A DNA stretch of 64,000 bases from CAWDLX01 sp963753485 (GTDB taxonomy: Bacteria; Actinomycetota; Actinomycetes; Mycobacteriales; Micromonosporaceae), in the NCBI GenBank assembly GCA_963753485.1, contig CAVWCL010000017.1, forward strand, positions 1-64,000, written 5' to 3'. Positions 34,793-48,309 of this stretch are shown in pieces; the stretch's first letter is position 1, and the number at the start of each line of letters is the position of its first letter. The notes beneath the pieces are model-generated. The model had not been told where the DNA came from. It ran no database searches and saw nothing but the letters and a program-made list of their open reading frames with translations. The position numbers and the translations under genes were made by a program.

Positions 34793-35857
34793 TTGGCTGA
34801 GAAGACGTCGCGACCCCCGGCGCTGGAGATGCCCGACCAGGCCGTGCCGCCGGCCGGCGGCCTGCGTCCGATCGACACCGGCGTCCTGCTCCTGCTCGGA
34901 CTGCTGTGGTTGGCGGCCACGCTGTGGACCGCACACGCGACCATCGCCAGCAACGCGGCCGACCCGGCCGTGGTCGCCAGCGCCGCCGCGCTCGCGCTGC
35001 CGGTCGTGGTCACCGCCAGCTTGCTCGCCGGAGCCGCGGCCGGACTTGCCGCGACCGGACTGCGGCTGGCCCGCGCCGAGGTCGCCACCGGTGAGCGCGA
35101 GGAGCGAGCGGGTGCGAGCCCCGCAGCGCGAACGAAAGGCCAGCACGGCCGGTCGGCCGCACTGCGCCGGGGGCTCGTCGGCGCCGGCGCCGGCGCCGCC
35201 TGCGCAGTGCCCGTCGCCGGGCTGATCCTGCTCACCTACGGAGGCGGATCGTCGCTGACCACCCTCGCCGCGACGGTCGGGGTGGCCGCGGTGATCGGCG
35301 GCGGCGCGGCCGCGCTGCGCCGGCCGGTGCTGGCCGCCGGCATCACCTCGACCCTCTGCGTCTTCCTGACCGGGGTGCTCGCCAGCGCCTTCCAATCCCC
35401 GCTCAAGTCCCTCTTCGGCGCGGGCGACACGCTCGCGTCGCAGGCGGATGCCGCCTCCTGGCTCTCGGCCACCACAGCGGCCGCCAGCGGGCTGGTCGCC
35501 GGCGTCATCGCCTACCTGTACCTGCGCCGGCGCGGCCCCGGCCTGCGGTGGCCCGGGTACCCGATTGCCGGCGCCACCCCCGGACTGATGCTCCTGGTCG
35601 CCGAGGGCCTGACCCTGCTCGGCGGCTCGCGCCTGTTCGATGTCGTGAGCCGACTCTCGGAGAACGATCGGGCGACCCTGGCCTACCTGGACGGGGCCCG
35701 CATCAACCAGGCCCTCACGGTCGGCTTCATCGGCGCGATCGTCGCCATGATCGGGGTGGGTCGGACCATGCGGCGCCCGGTCGAGGAGGACGCCGGCCCG
35801 GCGCCGGCGCCCCGGACCGGACCGGGTACGGCCCAGTCGGCGGAGCCGGCCGGCTAG
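34793..35857 (+). CDS. Multi-pass membrane protein of unknown function
   Basis: A 354-residue protein with about seven hydrophobic segments and no recognised domain. The first two membrane helices (about 27-47 and 61-85) are followed by a hydrophilic stretch, residues 101-116, encoded by a 48-bp repeat that also occurs elsewhere in the window. The C-terminus is Pro-rich. A TTG start at 34793 is assumed because no ATG or GTG lies upstream in frame. It is divergent from pruA. Confidence 0.7.
   Translation: MAEKTSRPPALEMPDQAVPPAGGLRPIDTGVLLLLGLLWLAATLWTAHATIASNAADPAVVASAAALALPVVVTASLLAGAAAGLAATGLRLARAEVATGEREERAGASPAARTKGQHGRSAALRRGLVGAGAGAACAVPVAGLILLTYGGGSSLTTLAATVGVAAVIGGGAAALRRPVLAAGITSTLCVFLTGVLASAFQSPLKSLFGAGDTLASQADAASWLSATTAAASGLVAGVIAYLYLRRRGPGLRWPGYPIAGATPGLMLLVAEGLTLLGGSRLFDVVSRLSENDRATLAYLDGARINQALTVGFIGAIVAMIGVGRTMRRPVEEDAGPAPAPRTGPGTAQSAEPAG
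35093..35140 (+). repeat. 48-bp dispersed repeat, coding copy
   Basis: A 48-bp sequence starting GAGCGCGAGGAGCGAGCGGG and ending CGAACGAAAGGC is identical to the reverse complement of 56661-56708. Here it lies in frame inside the membrane-protein gene, adding about 16 hydrophilic residues (EREERAGASPAARTKG) between membrane segments. It contains a short GCGGG/CCCGC hairpin. Confidence 0.9.
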
Positions 35858-36360
35858 GCGAACAGGGCGTTGAGCTCGGTCACGTCGTACCACTCGAGGT
35901 CGTGATCCTCGACGCTGTCCACGGTGAACTGCGCCTCCTCATCGCCGGCGGCGGCCAGTTCGACCACCTCCGCCGCGGCCGCAACATCGCCTTGCGCGCC
36001 CGGCCCGTCGACATGGACGGCGGCGACCTGGCTCAGCGTGAGCGAGGACGCGACCCGCACCACACTCGAGCCGAGAGCCGGGTCGGCGGCCGAGACGTCG
36101 GCCAGATCCAGGGCGATGACGACCCGCCGGCGCGGGGCCAGGGGATCATGGCGCAGCAGGTGGAGCGCGTCCTGCGCGGCTCGCACGAAGGCGACGTACT
36201 CCAGCTCCTCGTCATCGCCCGCGGCGTACCACTCCCGCAGCCCGGGGGTGACCGCGTGCGCCATCGTGCCGGCCGGCAGGCTCAGCCGGCCATCGGCATG
36301 TAGCCGCGCCAGCACAGGAATCGTCGCCGGCAGGTAGACCCTGGTCAGCTCGCTGCGCAT
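35854..36360 (-). CDS. DUF6912 family protein
   Basis: A 168-residue actinobacterial protein of unknown function, recognised by VYLPATIPVLARLHADGRLS and the C-terminal acidic VDSVEDHDLEWYDVTELNAL. It is soluble, with no membrane segment or signal peptide. ATG 36360 is favoured over an in-frame ATG two codons upstream. It overlaps the 3' end of the convergent membrane-protein gene by 4 bases. It is often found near secA and the small HTH gene in actinobacteria. Confidence 0.78.
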   Translation of the reverse strand: MRSELTRVYLPATIPVLARLHADGRLSLPAGTMAHAVTPGLREWYAAGDDEELEYVAFVRAAQDALHLLRHDPLAPRRRVVIALDLADVSAADPALGSSVVRVASSLTLSQVAAVHVDGPGAQGDVAAAAEVVELAAAGDEEAQFTVDSVEDHDLEWYDVTELNALFA

Positions 36361-36420
36361 GGGCAACCGTCACCTTTCCGCGGACCTTCCGGGTAGGTGG
36401 TACACCCGCGGTCGACGTCC

Positions 36421-36461
36421 GGCAAACCGCCACGCGCAGGCAGTCGCAGGCAAACCAAACG
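36421..36461. promoter_or_regulatory. GGCAAAC repeats upstream of small HTH gene
   Basis: GGCAAACCGC at 36421 and GGCAAACCAAACG at 36449-36461 lie 20-60 bases before the HTH start. They belong to a set of at least five GGCAAAC copies in a 420-bp stretch (see 36756-36843). Candidate binding sites for the encoded protein. Confidence 0.5.
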
Positions 36462-36480
36462 ACTGGGGTACCCTCGCGCC

Positions 36481-36705
36481 ATGGCGGCCCGGTTCCTGAC
36501 CATGCAGGACGTGGCGGAGGAACTGGCGGTCACGGTGTCCCAGGTCTACCACATGGTCCGCAGCGGAGAGCTGCCCGCGATCAAGATAGGTGGCCGCGGC
36601 CAGTGGCGCATCGAGCGCGCCCGGCTGGAGGAGTACATCGCCCAGAAGTATCGGGAGACCGCTGAGTTCGTGCGCACCAACCCGCTCATCGACCACGACT
36701 CCTGA
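36481..36705 (+). CDS. Small MerR-like HTH protein (BldC/excisionase-type)
   Basis: A 74-residue DNA-binding protein built from one winged HTH: FLTMQDVAEELAVTVSQVYHM, then GELPAIKIGGRGQWRIERARLEEYI. This fold is shared by BldC-type developmental regulators and excisionases. ATG 36481 is the clear start. It is a single conserved gene near secA, not near an integrase, so a chromosomal regulator is more likely than an excisionase. GGCAAAC repeats flank it on both sides and may be its targets. Confidence 0.85.
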   Translation: MAARFLTMQDVAEELAVTVSQVYHMVRSGELPAIKIGGRGQWRIERARLEEYIAQKYRETAEFVRTNPLIDHDS

Positions 36706-36755
36706 GTCCCTGCTCCGGCGAGGCCCGACGCGGCGGCGGGCCACCGGCTGTCGAA

Positions 36756-36843
36756 GGCAAACGAAAGTAAACCCAAAACTCTTGCGATCACCTCAGCCGA
36801 TCGCGTACAAAGGTTGCCAACGGCAAACGAAGGCAAACACAGG
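36756..36843. promoter_or_regulatory. GGCAAAC direct repeats before the DUF6459 gene
   Basis: GGCAAACGAAAGTAAACCC starts at 36756. GGCAAACGAAGGCAAACACA starts at 36822, with two GGCAAAC units 10 bases apart, that is one helical turn. They lie just upstream of the gene starting at 36861. Helical-phase direct repeats suit a BldC-like protein that binds head to tail. Confidence 0.5.
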
Positions 36844-36860
36844 ATCTGTGGGAGGTCGGT

Positions 36861-37577
36861 GTGCCCGGATCGCTCGATCTCTGCCTCCCCGGCGTGGCGC
36901 CGCCGGTGGTCCGGGTGCTGCCGGTGCCCCGGTCCGAGCCGCCGACCGACGACGAGCTCTGCCGCGAGCTCTGTCGCGGGCATCGGGTCGGGATCTGGTC
37001 AGCGGTCGTGGCCGGACAACCAGTCGGTGAGCCCACCGGCGACGGGCCCGCCGAGACCGTCCGGACGCTGTTGTCCGACCGCCATGCTCCGGTACGGGTG
37101 CCGGCCCACCCCGTCGGGTCGGCCCCCGTACCGGGACCGGTCCGCACCCCGCGACCATCGGCGGTGCGGGAGGCCACGATGCGGTTCCTCGGCACGTTCC
37201 TGGAGGTCACCGGCGGCTTCCGGCCGCTGGCTCACCTGCGGCGGTTCTGCCGGGCCGACCGGTTCGACGACATCTGCGCCCACCTCACCGGCGGCGCCGG
37301 CACCTCCGGGCCGCCGATGCGCGGCGCGGCGGCCCACGCGGGCCGGCTGGTCGTGGTCGGGCGGACGCCGACCGGGGCGCCGCCGCGGGCACCGCGGATG
37401 GCCCAGCGCGGGCCAGGTGACCGGCTGACCGTGCGCCGGGTGCAGATCTGCCAGGTGAGCCGCCAAGCCGCCGAGGTCGTGGTCGTGGTCAGCCGGCGCG
37501 GGGCCAGCGCGGCGATGGCGCTACGGATGGAGCAGACGGTCGACCGGTGGCTCTGCGCACACTTGGAGATCGTCTAG
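36861..37577 (+). CDS. DUF6459 (Rv3235-like) family protein
   Basis: A 238-residue protein with a low-complexity Pro/Arg-rich N-terminal half. The conserved C-terminal domain has FLEVTGGFRPLAHLRRFCR, VRRVQICQVSRQAAEVVVVV and MEQTVDRWLCAHLEIV. Its place beside secA matches Rv3235 near secA1 of mycobacteria. The role is unknown; a link to secretion or ribosome hibernation is only suggested by context. It converges on secA with a strong hairpin between them. A start at 36861 (GTG) is used. Confidence 0.78.
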   Translation: MPGSLDLCLPGVAPPVVRVLPVPRSEPPTDDELCRELCRGHRVGIWSAVVAGQPVGEPTGDGPAETVRTLLSDRHAPVRVPAHPVGSAPVPGPVRTPRPSAVREATMRFLGTFLEVTGGFRPLAHLRRFCRADRFDDICAHLTGGAGTSGPPMRGAAAHAGRLVVVGRTPTGAPPRAPRMAQRGPGDRLTVRRVQICQVSRQAAEVVVVVSRRGASAAMALRMEQTVDRWLCAHLEIV

Positions 37578-37590
37578 GCCCCCATCAGCA

Positions 37591-37635
37591 CCCGGAGCGC
37601 CCATCGTGGCGAGAGGGGCCGGTGGGCGCTCCGGG
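37591..37635. terminator. 13-bp hairpin between convergent DUF6459 and secA genes
   Basis: CCCGGAGCGCCCA (37591-37603) and TGGGCGCTCCGGG (37623-37635) are perfect inverted repeats around a 19-base loop, 14 bases after the DUF6459 stop. It can serve both converging genes. Confidence 0.7.
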
Positions 37636-37642
37636 CCTCCAC

Positions 37643-37689
37643 AAGCACCGGGCCGCCCCAAGCACCGGGCCGCCCCAAGCACCGGGCGG
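37643..37689. repeat. Tandem 17-bp repeat after secA
   Basis: AAGCACCGGGCCGCCCC occurs twice exactly (37643-37659, 37660-37676) and a third time in part, directly before the secA stop codon complement at 37690. The function is unknown; it may be part of the terminator region. Confidence 0.8.
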
Positions 37690-40674
<2,985 letters not shown>

Positions 40675-40857
40675 AGTTCAGCGCTCCCTACCAATTGCTG
40701 CCGCGACCCATCGTAGGCGCTGCCAGGGACCGACTGGCCCCCCAGGCCACCGGCGAGCGGGCTCGACCGGGACAGGGAGCCCGAACAAAGGGGAGCATAG
40801 TGCGCAGGGCCGACCAGGTCGTCGCCGCCGGGCCGACGTCGGGCAGGATCGACCGTC

Positions 40858-42018
40858 ATGGACGAAATCGAGATCCGCGCCAACGGCCTGCTGCTGCGGC
40901 CCTGGCGGGCCGGGGACGCGGCCGAGGTGCTCCGCGCGTGCCAGGATCCCGAGATCCTGCGGTGGACCAGCCTGCCCGACCCGTACCGGCCCGAGCACGC
41001 GGAGACCTTCGTCACTGAGCACACCCGCCGGGCCTGGACCGATGGCAGCTCGGCGCCGCTGGGGATCTTCGACCCCGGCACCGGTGAGCTGCTGGGCTCC
41101 CATGGCCTGGTGAGTCTCGGCCGGGGAACAGGCGAGATCGGGTACTGGATCGCCCCGTGGGCCCGCCGGCGCCGGGTTGCCACCCGGGCGACCCACGCCG
41201 TGGCCACCTGGTGCCTGCACACGCTGGGCGTGCGCCGCATCGACTGGCGAGCCGAGATCGGCAACTACGCCTCCCGTCTGGTCGCCGAGCGCCTGGGCTT
41301 CCAGCTCGAGGGGGTTCTGCGCAGCAGTGGGCGTCGCGCCAGCGGGCCACCCGTCGACTGCTGGGTCGCGTCCCTGCTGCCCGGGGAGTTGGCCGAGCCG
41401 GACGCGCTCGCGCCGCCCCGGGTCGAGCGGCAGCTGGCCACGTTCGCGAGCGGGCCGCCGCGCCTGGTGGTCCACAGCCCGGGTGGTGAGGAGATCACCC
41501 TGCGGCCGCTGGTCGAGGCCGACCTCGACGCGATCGTGGCCGCCTGCCAGGACCCGTACTCGCAGCGATGGACCACAGTGCCGTCGCCCTATCGACCGCA
41601 GGACGCCCAGTTCTTCGTCGATCACCACGCCCCGCTCCTGTGGGCCCGCGGCGACGGCGCCGTCTTCGCCATCGCCGGCCCCGACGGCGGGTACGCCGGC
41701 TCGGCAGAGCTGCGCCTGGTCGCGCCAGGCGTCGGCGACGTCGGGTACCTGGTGGCGCCCTGGGCCCGCGGGCGTGGCTACGCGTCGACGGCGCTCGCCG
41801 AGCTGTGCCGCTGGGGATTCGCCGCCCTGGGTCTGCACCGCATCGAGTGGCGGGCCTACGTCGGTAACGACATCTCCCGGCGGACGGCGCTTCGGGCCGG
41901 GTTCCAGCTGGAGGGGCTGGCCCGAGCGGGCTGCGGGCAGCGGGGCGAGCACCGCGACGCCTGGACCGGGGCGATCCTGGCTACCGACCCATCGAGCGAG
42001 GGGAGGACGCATGGATGA
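40858..42018 (+). CDS. Double-GNAT acetyltransferase, first gene
   Basis: A 386-residue protein made of two complete GNAT domains in tandem. Each has the acetyl-CoA loop, GEIGYWIAPWARRRRVATRA in domain 1 and VGYLVAPWARGRGYASTA in domain 2, and the RimJ-type ending ASRLVAERLGFQLEGVLR or SRRTALRAGFQLEGLAR. The fold suggests acetylation of amino groups on a protein or small molecule. The two domains are similar to each other, pointing to an internal duplication. The stop overlaps the next start as ATGGATGA. It is divergent from secA. Confidence 0.88.
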   Translation: MDEIEIRANGLLLRPWRAGDAAEVLRACQDPEILRWTSLPDPYRPEHAETFVTEHTRRAWTDGSSAPLGIFDPGTGELLGSHGLVSLGRGTGEIGYWIAPWARRRRVATRATHAVATWCLHTLGVRRIDWRAEIGNYASRLVAERLGFQLEGVLRSSGRRASGPPVDCWVASLLPGELAEPDALAPPRVERQLATFASGPPRLVVHSPGGEEITLRPLVEADLDAIVAACQDPYSQRWTTVPSPYRPQDAQFFVDHHAPLLWARGDGAVFAIAGPDGGYAGSAELRLVAPGVGDVGYLVAPWARGRGYASTALAELCRWGFAALGLHRIEWRAYVGNDISRRTALRAGFQLEGLARAGCGQRGEHRDAWTGAILATDPSSEGRTHG

Positions 42019-43150
42019 CCTTCTTCGCGGCGACGGCGTCACCGTGCGCCGCTACCGCGACCAGGACGCCGACGACGTCGCCGCGGCCTGCGCCGACCCG
42101 CTGAGCCAGCGGTTCCTGGCGATGCTGCCCGACCCGTACACCCTCGCCGACGCCCGTTGGTGGATCAGTGAGGGCAGCCCGGCCGCTTTCGCCGCCGGCG
42201 GTGGCGCGTGGGCGGTCGTGGATCCCCGGACCGACCGGCTGCTGGGTGCGGTCGGTCTGAGCCGTCAGTACTTCGACAGCGCTGAGATCGGCTACTGGGT
42301 GGCGCCGTGGGCCCGGGGTCGCGGGGTCGCCGCCGCCGCCCTACGGACCGTCGCCGCCCATGCGCTCGCCCAAGGGATGCGCCGGCTGGTCGTGCGCACC
42401 CAGCCGGAGAACGCGGCCAGCCAACGGGTGGCCCTCGCCGCCGGGTTCAGCCGCGAAGGCGTCGCGCGGGGCGCCGCGCCCGGCCGTGCCGGTGACCGGG
42501 TCGACCTGATCGTCTGGGCCCGCCTGGCCGGAGATCCCGACCGGCCAACCCCGCGGCTGCTGCCCGACCTACCAGGCCGTACCGGCCGGGACGGCGGACA
42601 GCTCTCCGACGGTGTGGTCGCGCTGCGCCCGGTCACGGCCGACGATGTCGAGGAGACCTACCAGCTGCGGATTCTCGATGACGTGGTGGCCACCTCGGTG
42701 CCGCCGCAGGCTCCCGACCGGACCGCGATCGAACGGATGATCGCGCGGGCCGACGGGTCCTGGCTGGCCGGCGAGCGGGCCGTGTTGGCGATCCGGGACG
42801 CACCGACCGGCGCCTACGCCGGGGAGATCGGCCTCTACTACTGGGAACCGCCAACCCAGCAGGCGATGATCGGCTACAGCCTCACCCCCGGTTGGCGGGG
42901 CCGGGGATACGCCACCCGGGCCGCCCGGCTGGTCTGCGAGTGGGCCTTCGAGCAGGTCGGCGTGGTCCGGGTGATCGCCGGCACGGCGCCGGAGAACGTC
43001 GCCTCCCAGCGGGTCCTGGAGCGGGCGGGCTTCGTCCGCGAGGGCTACCAGCGACTGCGGCTGCCCGGACCGGGTGGCCGGCGCATCGACGATGTGCTCT
43101 ATGCGCGGGTCTCCCCGCAGGCTCAGCTGGCGAGCCAGATCACGCCGTAG
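42011..43150 (+). CDS. Double-GNAT acetyltransferase, second gene
   Basis: A 379-residue protein, again with two GNAT domains. Domain 1 has IGYWVAPWARGRGVAAAALR and NAASQRVALAAGFSREGVAR. Domain 2 has MIGYSLTPGWRGRGYATRAA and ENVASQRVLERAGFVREGYQ. It is translationally coupled to the gene before it, so four related domains are made together. The 3' end overlaps the convergent hpf gene by 28 bases. The substrates are unknown; RimJ/RimL-like N-terminal protein acetylation is one option. Confidence 0.87.
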   Translation: MDDLLRGDGVTVRRYRDQDADDVAAACADPLSQRFLAMLPDPYTLADARWWISEGSPAAFAAGGGAWAVVDPRTDRLLGAVGLSRQYFDSAEIGYWVAPWARGRGVAAAALRTVAAHALAQGMRRLVVRTQPENAASQRVALAAGFSREGVARGAAPGRAGDRVDLIVWARLAGDPDRPTPRLLPDLPGRTGRDGGQLSDGVVALRPVTADDVEETYQLRILDDVVATSVPPQAPDRTAIERMIARADGSWLAGERAVLAIRDAPTGAYAGEIGLYYWEPPTQQAMIGYSLTPGWRGRGYATRAARLVCEWAFEQVGVVRVIAGTAPENVASQRVLERAGFVREGYQRLRLPGPGGRRIDDVLYARVSPQAQLASQITP

Positions 43151-43758
43151 TCGTATCCCCGGCGGCGGTAGACCACGCTGGGGCGGCCGGAGTCCTTGTC
43201 CTGGAACAAGTAGAAGTCGTGCCCGACGAGCTCCATCTGAAACAGGGCGTCATCGACGGTCATCGGTTCGCTCGGGTGTTCCTTCGTCCGCACCACGCGC
43301 CCCAACGGGTTACCGTCGACGGTGCCGTCCGCGCGCTCGTCCTCGTCCTCGCGCTCCGCGACCGCGACCGCGCCGTTCGGTTGGGTGAAGGCTCTGGTGA
43401 GTTCGGCCAGGCCGGCGGTGGCCGCCGCGACCGACACCGGGGCGTGCCGGCCCCGGTGGATGCGGCGTCGGTCGGCCGACCGGCGCAGCCTGGTGTCCAG
43501 CTTGCCGATGGCGAGGTCGAGGGCGCTGTAGAAGTCGGCCGCCCGCGCCTCGGCGCGGACCACGGGTCCCCGGGACACACATGTGATCTCAACGCGCTGG
43601 CAATGGTCGGACTGTCGCCGGTTGCGCTCGTGGGAGAGCTCGACGCTGACCTCAATCATCTTGTGGTCGTACCGCGCCACCTTCTGCAGCTTCTCCGCGA
43701 CGTGCAGACGGTAGTGGTCGGGAACCTCGACGTTGCGACCCTTCACGACAATGTCCAC
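43123..43758 (-). CDS. hpf: Ribosome hibernation-promoting factor, long form
   Basis: A 211-residue long-type HPF that dimerises 70S ribosomes to inactive 100S particles in slow growth. The N-terminal S30AE domain has VVKGRNVEVPDHYRLHVAEK and DFYSALDLAIGKLDTRLRR. The C-terminal dimerisation domain (about 155-211) has DDALFQMELVGHDFYLFQ and VVYRRRGYDYGVIWL. A GTG start at 43758 with GGAGG just upstream is chosen; a TTG at 43770 is also in frame. The position between secA and comF is the usual actinobacterial one. Confidence 0.94.
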   Translation of the reverse strand: MDIVVKGRNVEVPDHYRLHVAEKLQKVARYDHKMIEVSVELSHERNRRQSDHCQRVEITCVSRGPVVRAEARAADFYSALDLAIGKLDTRLRRSADRRRIHRGRHAPVSVAAATAGLAELTRAFTQPNGAVAVAEREDEDERADGTVDGNPLGRVVRTKEHPSEPMTVDDALFQMELVGHDFYLFQDKDSGRPSVVYRRRGYDYGVIWLAS

Positions 43759-43842
43759 GCCTGCCTCCAAGATTCGGCAGCTCGGCCGGGCAGGTGAACC
43801 TTCCGTCCGCGACGGGTGAACATCTGCCCGTGTTGTTCGACG

Positions 43843-44628
43843 CTAGCCCTTCCGTGCCGCTCCGTCATCACTATCCCATGATCTGCCTGGGCGGGAATGT
43901 GGCACGTCACCGTGGCGGCGGGTCGCCGCCAGCACCGCGCCGAAGGCGACCGGCGCGCCGCTACGGGCGAGCAGCCCGGAGACGGCGGCCAGGGTGGCAC
44001 CCGTGGTCAGGACGTCGTCCAGGACAACCACCAGAGCATCGGCCGCCGCCGCGGGCAGCGCCGCCGCCCGCCGCCGGTGCGGCGCGAACGCGGTCCGGGC
44101 GGCCTCGGCCCGCGACGCCGCGTCCAGGTGTGCCGAGTCGGCCCGGGGCAGCGCACGCAAGGGCCGGATCACCTCGACCGCCCAACCTTCCAGGCGCAGG
44201 CAAATCGCCGCCCGCCGGGCCAGCGCCAGCATGTGGTCGACGTGGCGCGCGCGGACCGCGGCCGCGGTGGCCGGCACCGGGACCAGCAGCAGCGGGGTCC
44301 GCCGGCCGACCCCGGGCAGGCCGGCGAGGACCACCCGCGCCATAGCGGCGCCCAGCGGCAGGGCGAGTCGGCGCTCGCCGCGCTCCTTGTACGCCAGCAC
44401 AAGCTCGCGCAGGACTGCCTGGTACGCCCCGGCGCTCAGGCAGGGTGGCAGTCCCGGCGGTGCCGGGCTCGGGCGCGCCGGCGCCGGCGCGGCCCGCAGG
44501 GCGCCCGAGCAACCGCCGCACAGACCGTCGCGATCGGACCGGTCACCGCAGCCGGCGCACTCCGCCGCGAGCACCAGGTCCACCAACTCGGCCGTCACGC
44601 TGCGGGCGACCGCCAGCATCGATGCCAT
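43843..44628 (-). CDS. comF: ComF-family phosphoribosyltransferase-like protein
   Basis: A 261-residue protein. An N-terminal zinc ribbon (CAGCGDRSDRDGLCGGC) is followed by a phosphoribosyltransferase fold with the PRPP loop VVVLDDVLTTGATLAAV. ComF proteins are linked to DNA uptake and single-strand DNA handling in competent bacteria, but the exact activity is not settled. It lies downstream of lpqB and upstream of hpf on the same strand. Confidence 0.92.
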   Translation of the reverse strand: MASMLAVARSVTAELVDLVLAAECAGCGDRSDRDGLCGGCSGALRAAPAPARPSPAPPGLPPCLSAGAYQAVLRELVLAYKERGERRLALPLGAAMARVVLAGLPGVGRRTPLLLVPVPATAAAVRARHVDHMLALARRAAICLRLEGWAVEVIRPLRALPRADSAHLDAASRAEAARTAFAPHRRRAAALPAAAADALVVVLDDVLTTGATLAAVSGLLARSGAPVAFGAVLAATRRHGDVPHSRPGRSWDSDDGAARKG

Positions 44629-44710
44629 GCTCGCCAGCGTCGCCGACCACGGTGGGGGCTGGCCACCCCGCGAGCCTCCCCTGTGGACAACGGGCTGGGC
44701 CTGTGGATGC

Positions 44711-46458
44711 TCAGTTGATGAAGAACGGCCGCTTCGCCGAGTCCGGTGAGACCGCGGGCTCGCCGATGCGGTAGGGCCCGACCTCCGACTGGACTACTGC
44801 CTCGCTGGTACTGGCGAACGCGCTCATGGGATAGGCCACCACATCGGTCGGCAGGACGTTGCGCAGGCTGGCCGACTTGTTGGTGGCGACCACCCCGTCC
44901 GCAGTGACCAACCAGAGCGCCGGGGTGCCGCCACTGGCGCCGGCCACGTAGATCTGCTCTTCGCTGCGCCAGGCCACGCCGGCGGGCACCAGCGCCCGGT
45001 CCAGCACGATCTCCAGCAGCTGCCCGCAGATGCAGGCCGACGAGGCGTCGACGCTGAGCTGCGCCACCAGCACCCGCCGGTTGGCGATCAGGCTCACCCG
45101 CCGTCCGTCGGGCGAGATCGCCACGGCCGAGATCGGGCCGACCCCGGCCGGGGTGATCCTGGTCGGCCGCCCGTCGCCGCCGACCCGGTACAGCTCGCCG
45201 CCCCACGCGACGAGAATCGCGTCGGTGCCGGGTATCCACACCGGACGGCCAACGTCTGCGCGGTTCGGCAGCGGGGCGACGTGCACGGGACCGGCGCGGC
45301 GCACCATGGTCAGCGAGGTGACCGTGCCGATCCGGCGGACGAACGCGGCCATGGTCGCGTCCCGGTTGATGGCGGCGAGGAGCACGTTGCGGTTCTCCCG
45401 CGCCGAGAGCAGCGGCAGCACCGGCGCCGGTGCGCTGCCCTCGCTCACGCTCGTCTTGACCTGCCCGTCGACGATGTCGAACTTCTGCGGGGTGGACTTG
45501 AGCGTCCACGACAGGTCGTACTGCTGGTACGCCGACGGACTCGACGCGGTCACGGCCGTGTTGCCGATCCACACCTCGACATCCCGGTCGGTCGCCGGGC
45601 GCAGCGAGGACTGCAGCTGGTAGATCAGCCGCTGTACGTCGGGCGGCCCGGTGCCACCGGCCTGGGGTGTGAGCTTGACCACCAGGGTCGAGCCGCGGCT
45701 GACCACGCCACCCTGCAGGGCGGTGTTCGCCGGCAGCCGTTTCACCGCACCGAGCAGTGGCGACGGGCCCCCGATGAGCCAGCCCACCATCAGGTTGGCG
45801 CGCTTCTCCGGGGCGATCGTGTTCGGCACATAGCGCAGGTCCGGCACCAGCACCTTGTTCGCCGCGTCCCAGAAGTAGATCGGCTGCTGGCGGTAGTACT
45901 GGTCGGCCAACGCCTGATCGCTGAGGACCAACCCCGGCAGTCCGCCGTCGATCGCGTCGATGCGCAGCTGGTTCGGCTGGTCCTCGGCCCGCACCACCCA
46001 GAACCGCATCGACTGCGTGGTCGGAGCGGCCAGGGTGGCCACCCGACCATCCTCATTGAGCGTGCCGACCACCTGGTACTGGATGCCAACCGGCACGCCC
46101 TTGCCCAGCTGCTCGCCACCCATCGACGGCGCACCCAGGAGCCGGATAATGGTGATTCCGGTGGAGTCCTTGTCCGGCGGCCGCCAGCGCGACCTCGCCG
46201 CATCGGTGAGGAAGCTGGTGACCTGGCGGACCGCGAGCTCACCCCCACCCGATGCCGCGTCGAGGAAGTCCAGAACCAGACGGTCGGCGGAGGAGGAGGT
46301 CGGCGCCGGCAGCGGCAACGGGCCATCGGCCTGCGCCGCCGGCGCGTACGCGTCGCCCAGATCCTGCGGACCGTCGCGGGTCACACCGCAGGCCCCACCG
46401 GCAAGGGCGATCACCACCAGCGTGGCGGCGGCGAGCCCTCGAAGCGCCAGCGGACGGT

Positions 46459-46462
<4 letters not shown>
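44711..46462 (-). CDS. lpqB: Lipoprotein LpqB, MtrB accessory
   Basis: A 583-residue lipoprotein with a lipobox ending at Cys25 (LAGGAC). It has an N-terminal GerMN-like domain region and a C-terminal beta-propeller-like domain (LTMVRRAGPVHVAPL and ISAVAISPDGRRVSLIANRR). LpqB interacts with the MtrB sensor outside the membrane and tunes MtrAB signalling. Its start overlaps the mtrB stop as ATGA, so expression is coupled. Confidence 0.96.
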
Positions 46463-48297
<1,835 letters not shown>

Positions 48298-48309
48298 GGT
48301 GGTCGGCCG

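Noticed and set aside
33005..35893. 962-codon ORF covering pruA and more
   Set aside because: The N-terminal 419 codons are antisense to the membrane-protein gene or intergenic; the true pruA start is ATG 34636 with a good ribosome binding site.
36481..36705. Excisionase of a mobile element
   Set aside because: The fold fits, but there is no integrase or att site nearby and the neighbourhood is core (secA, DUF6459), so a chromosomal regulator is more likely.
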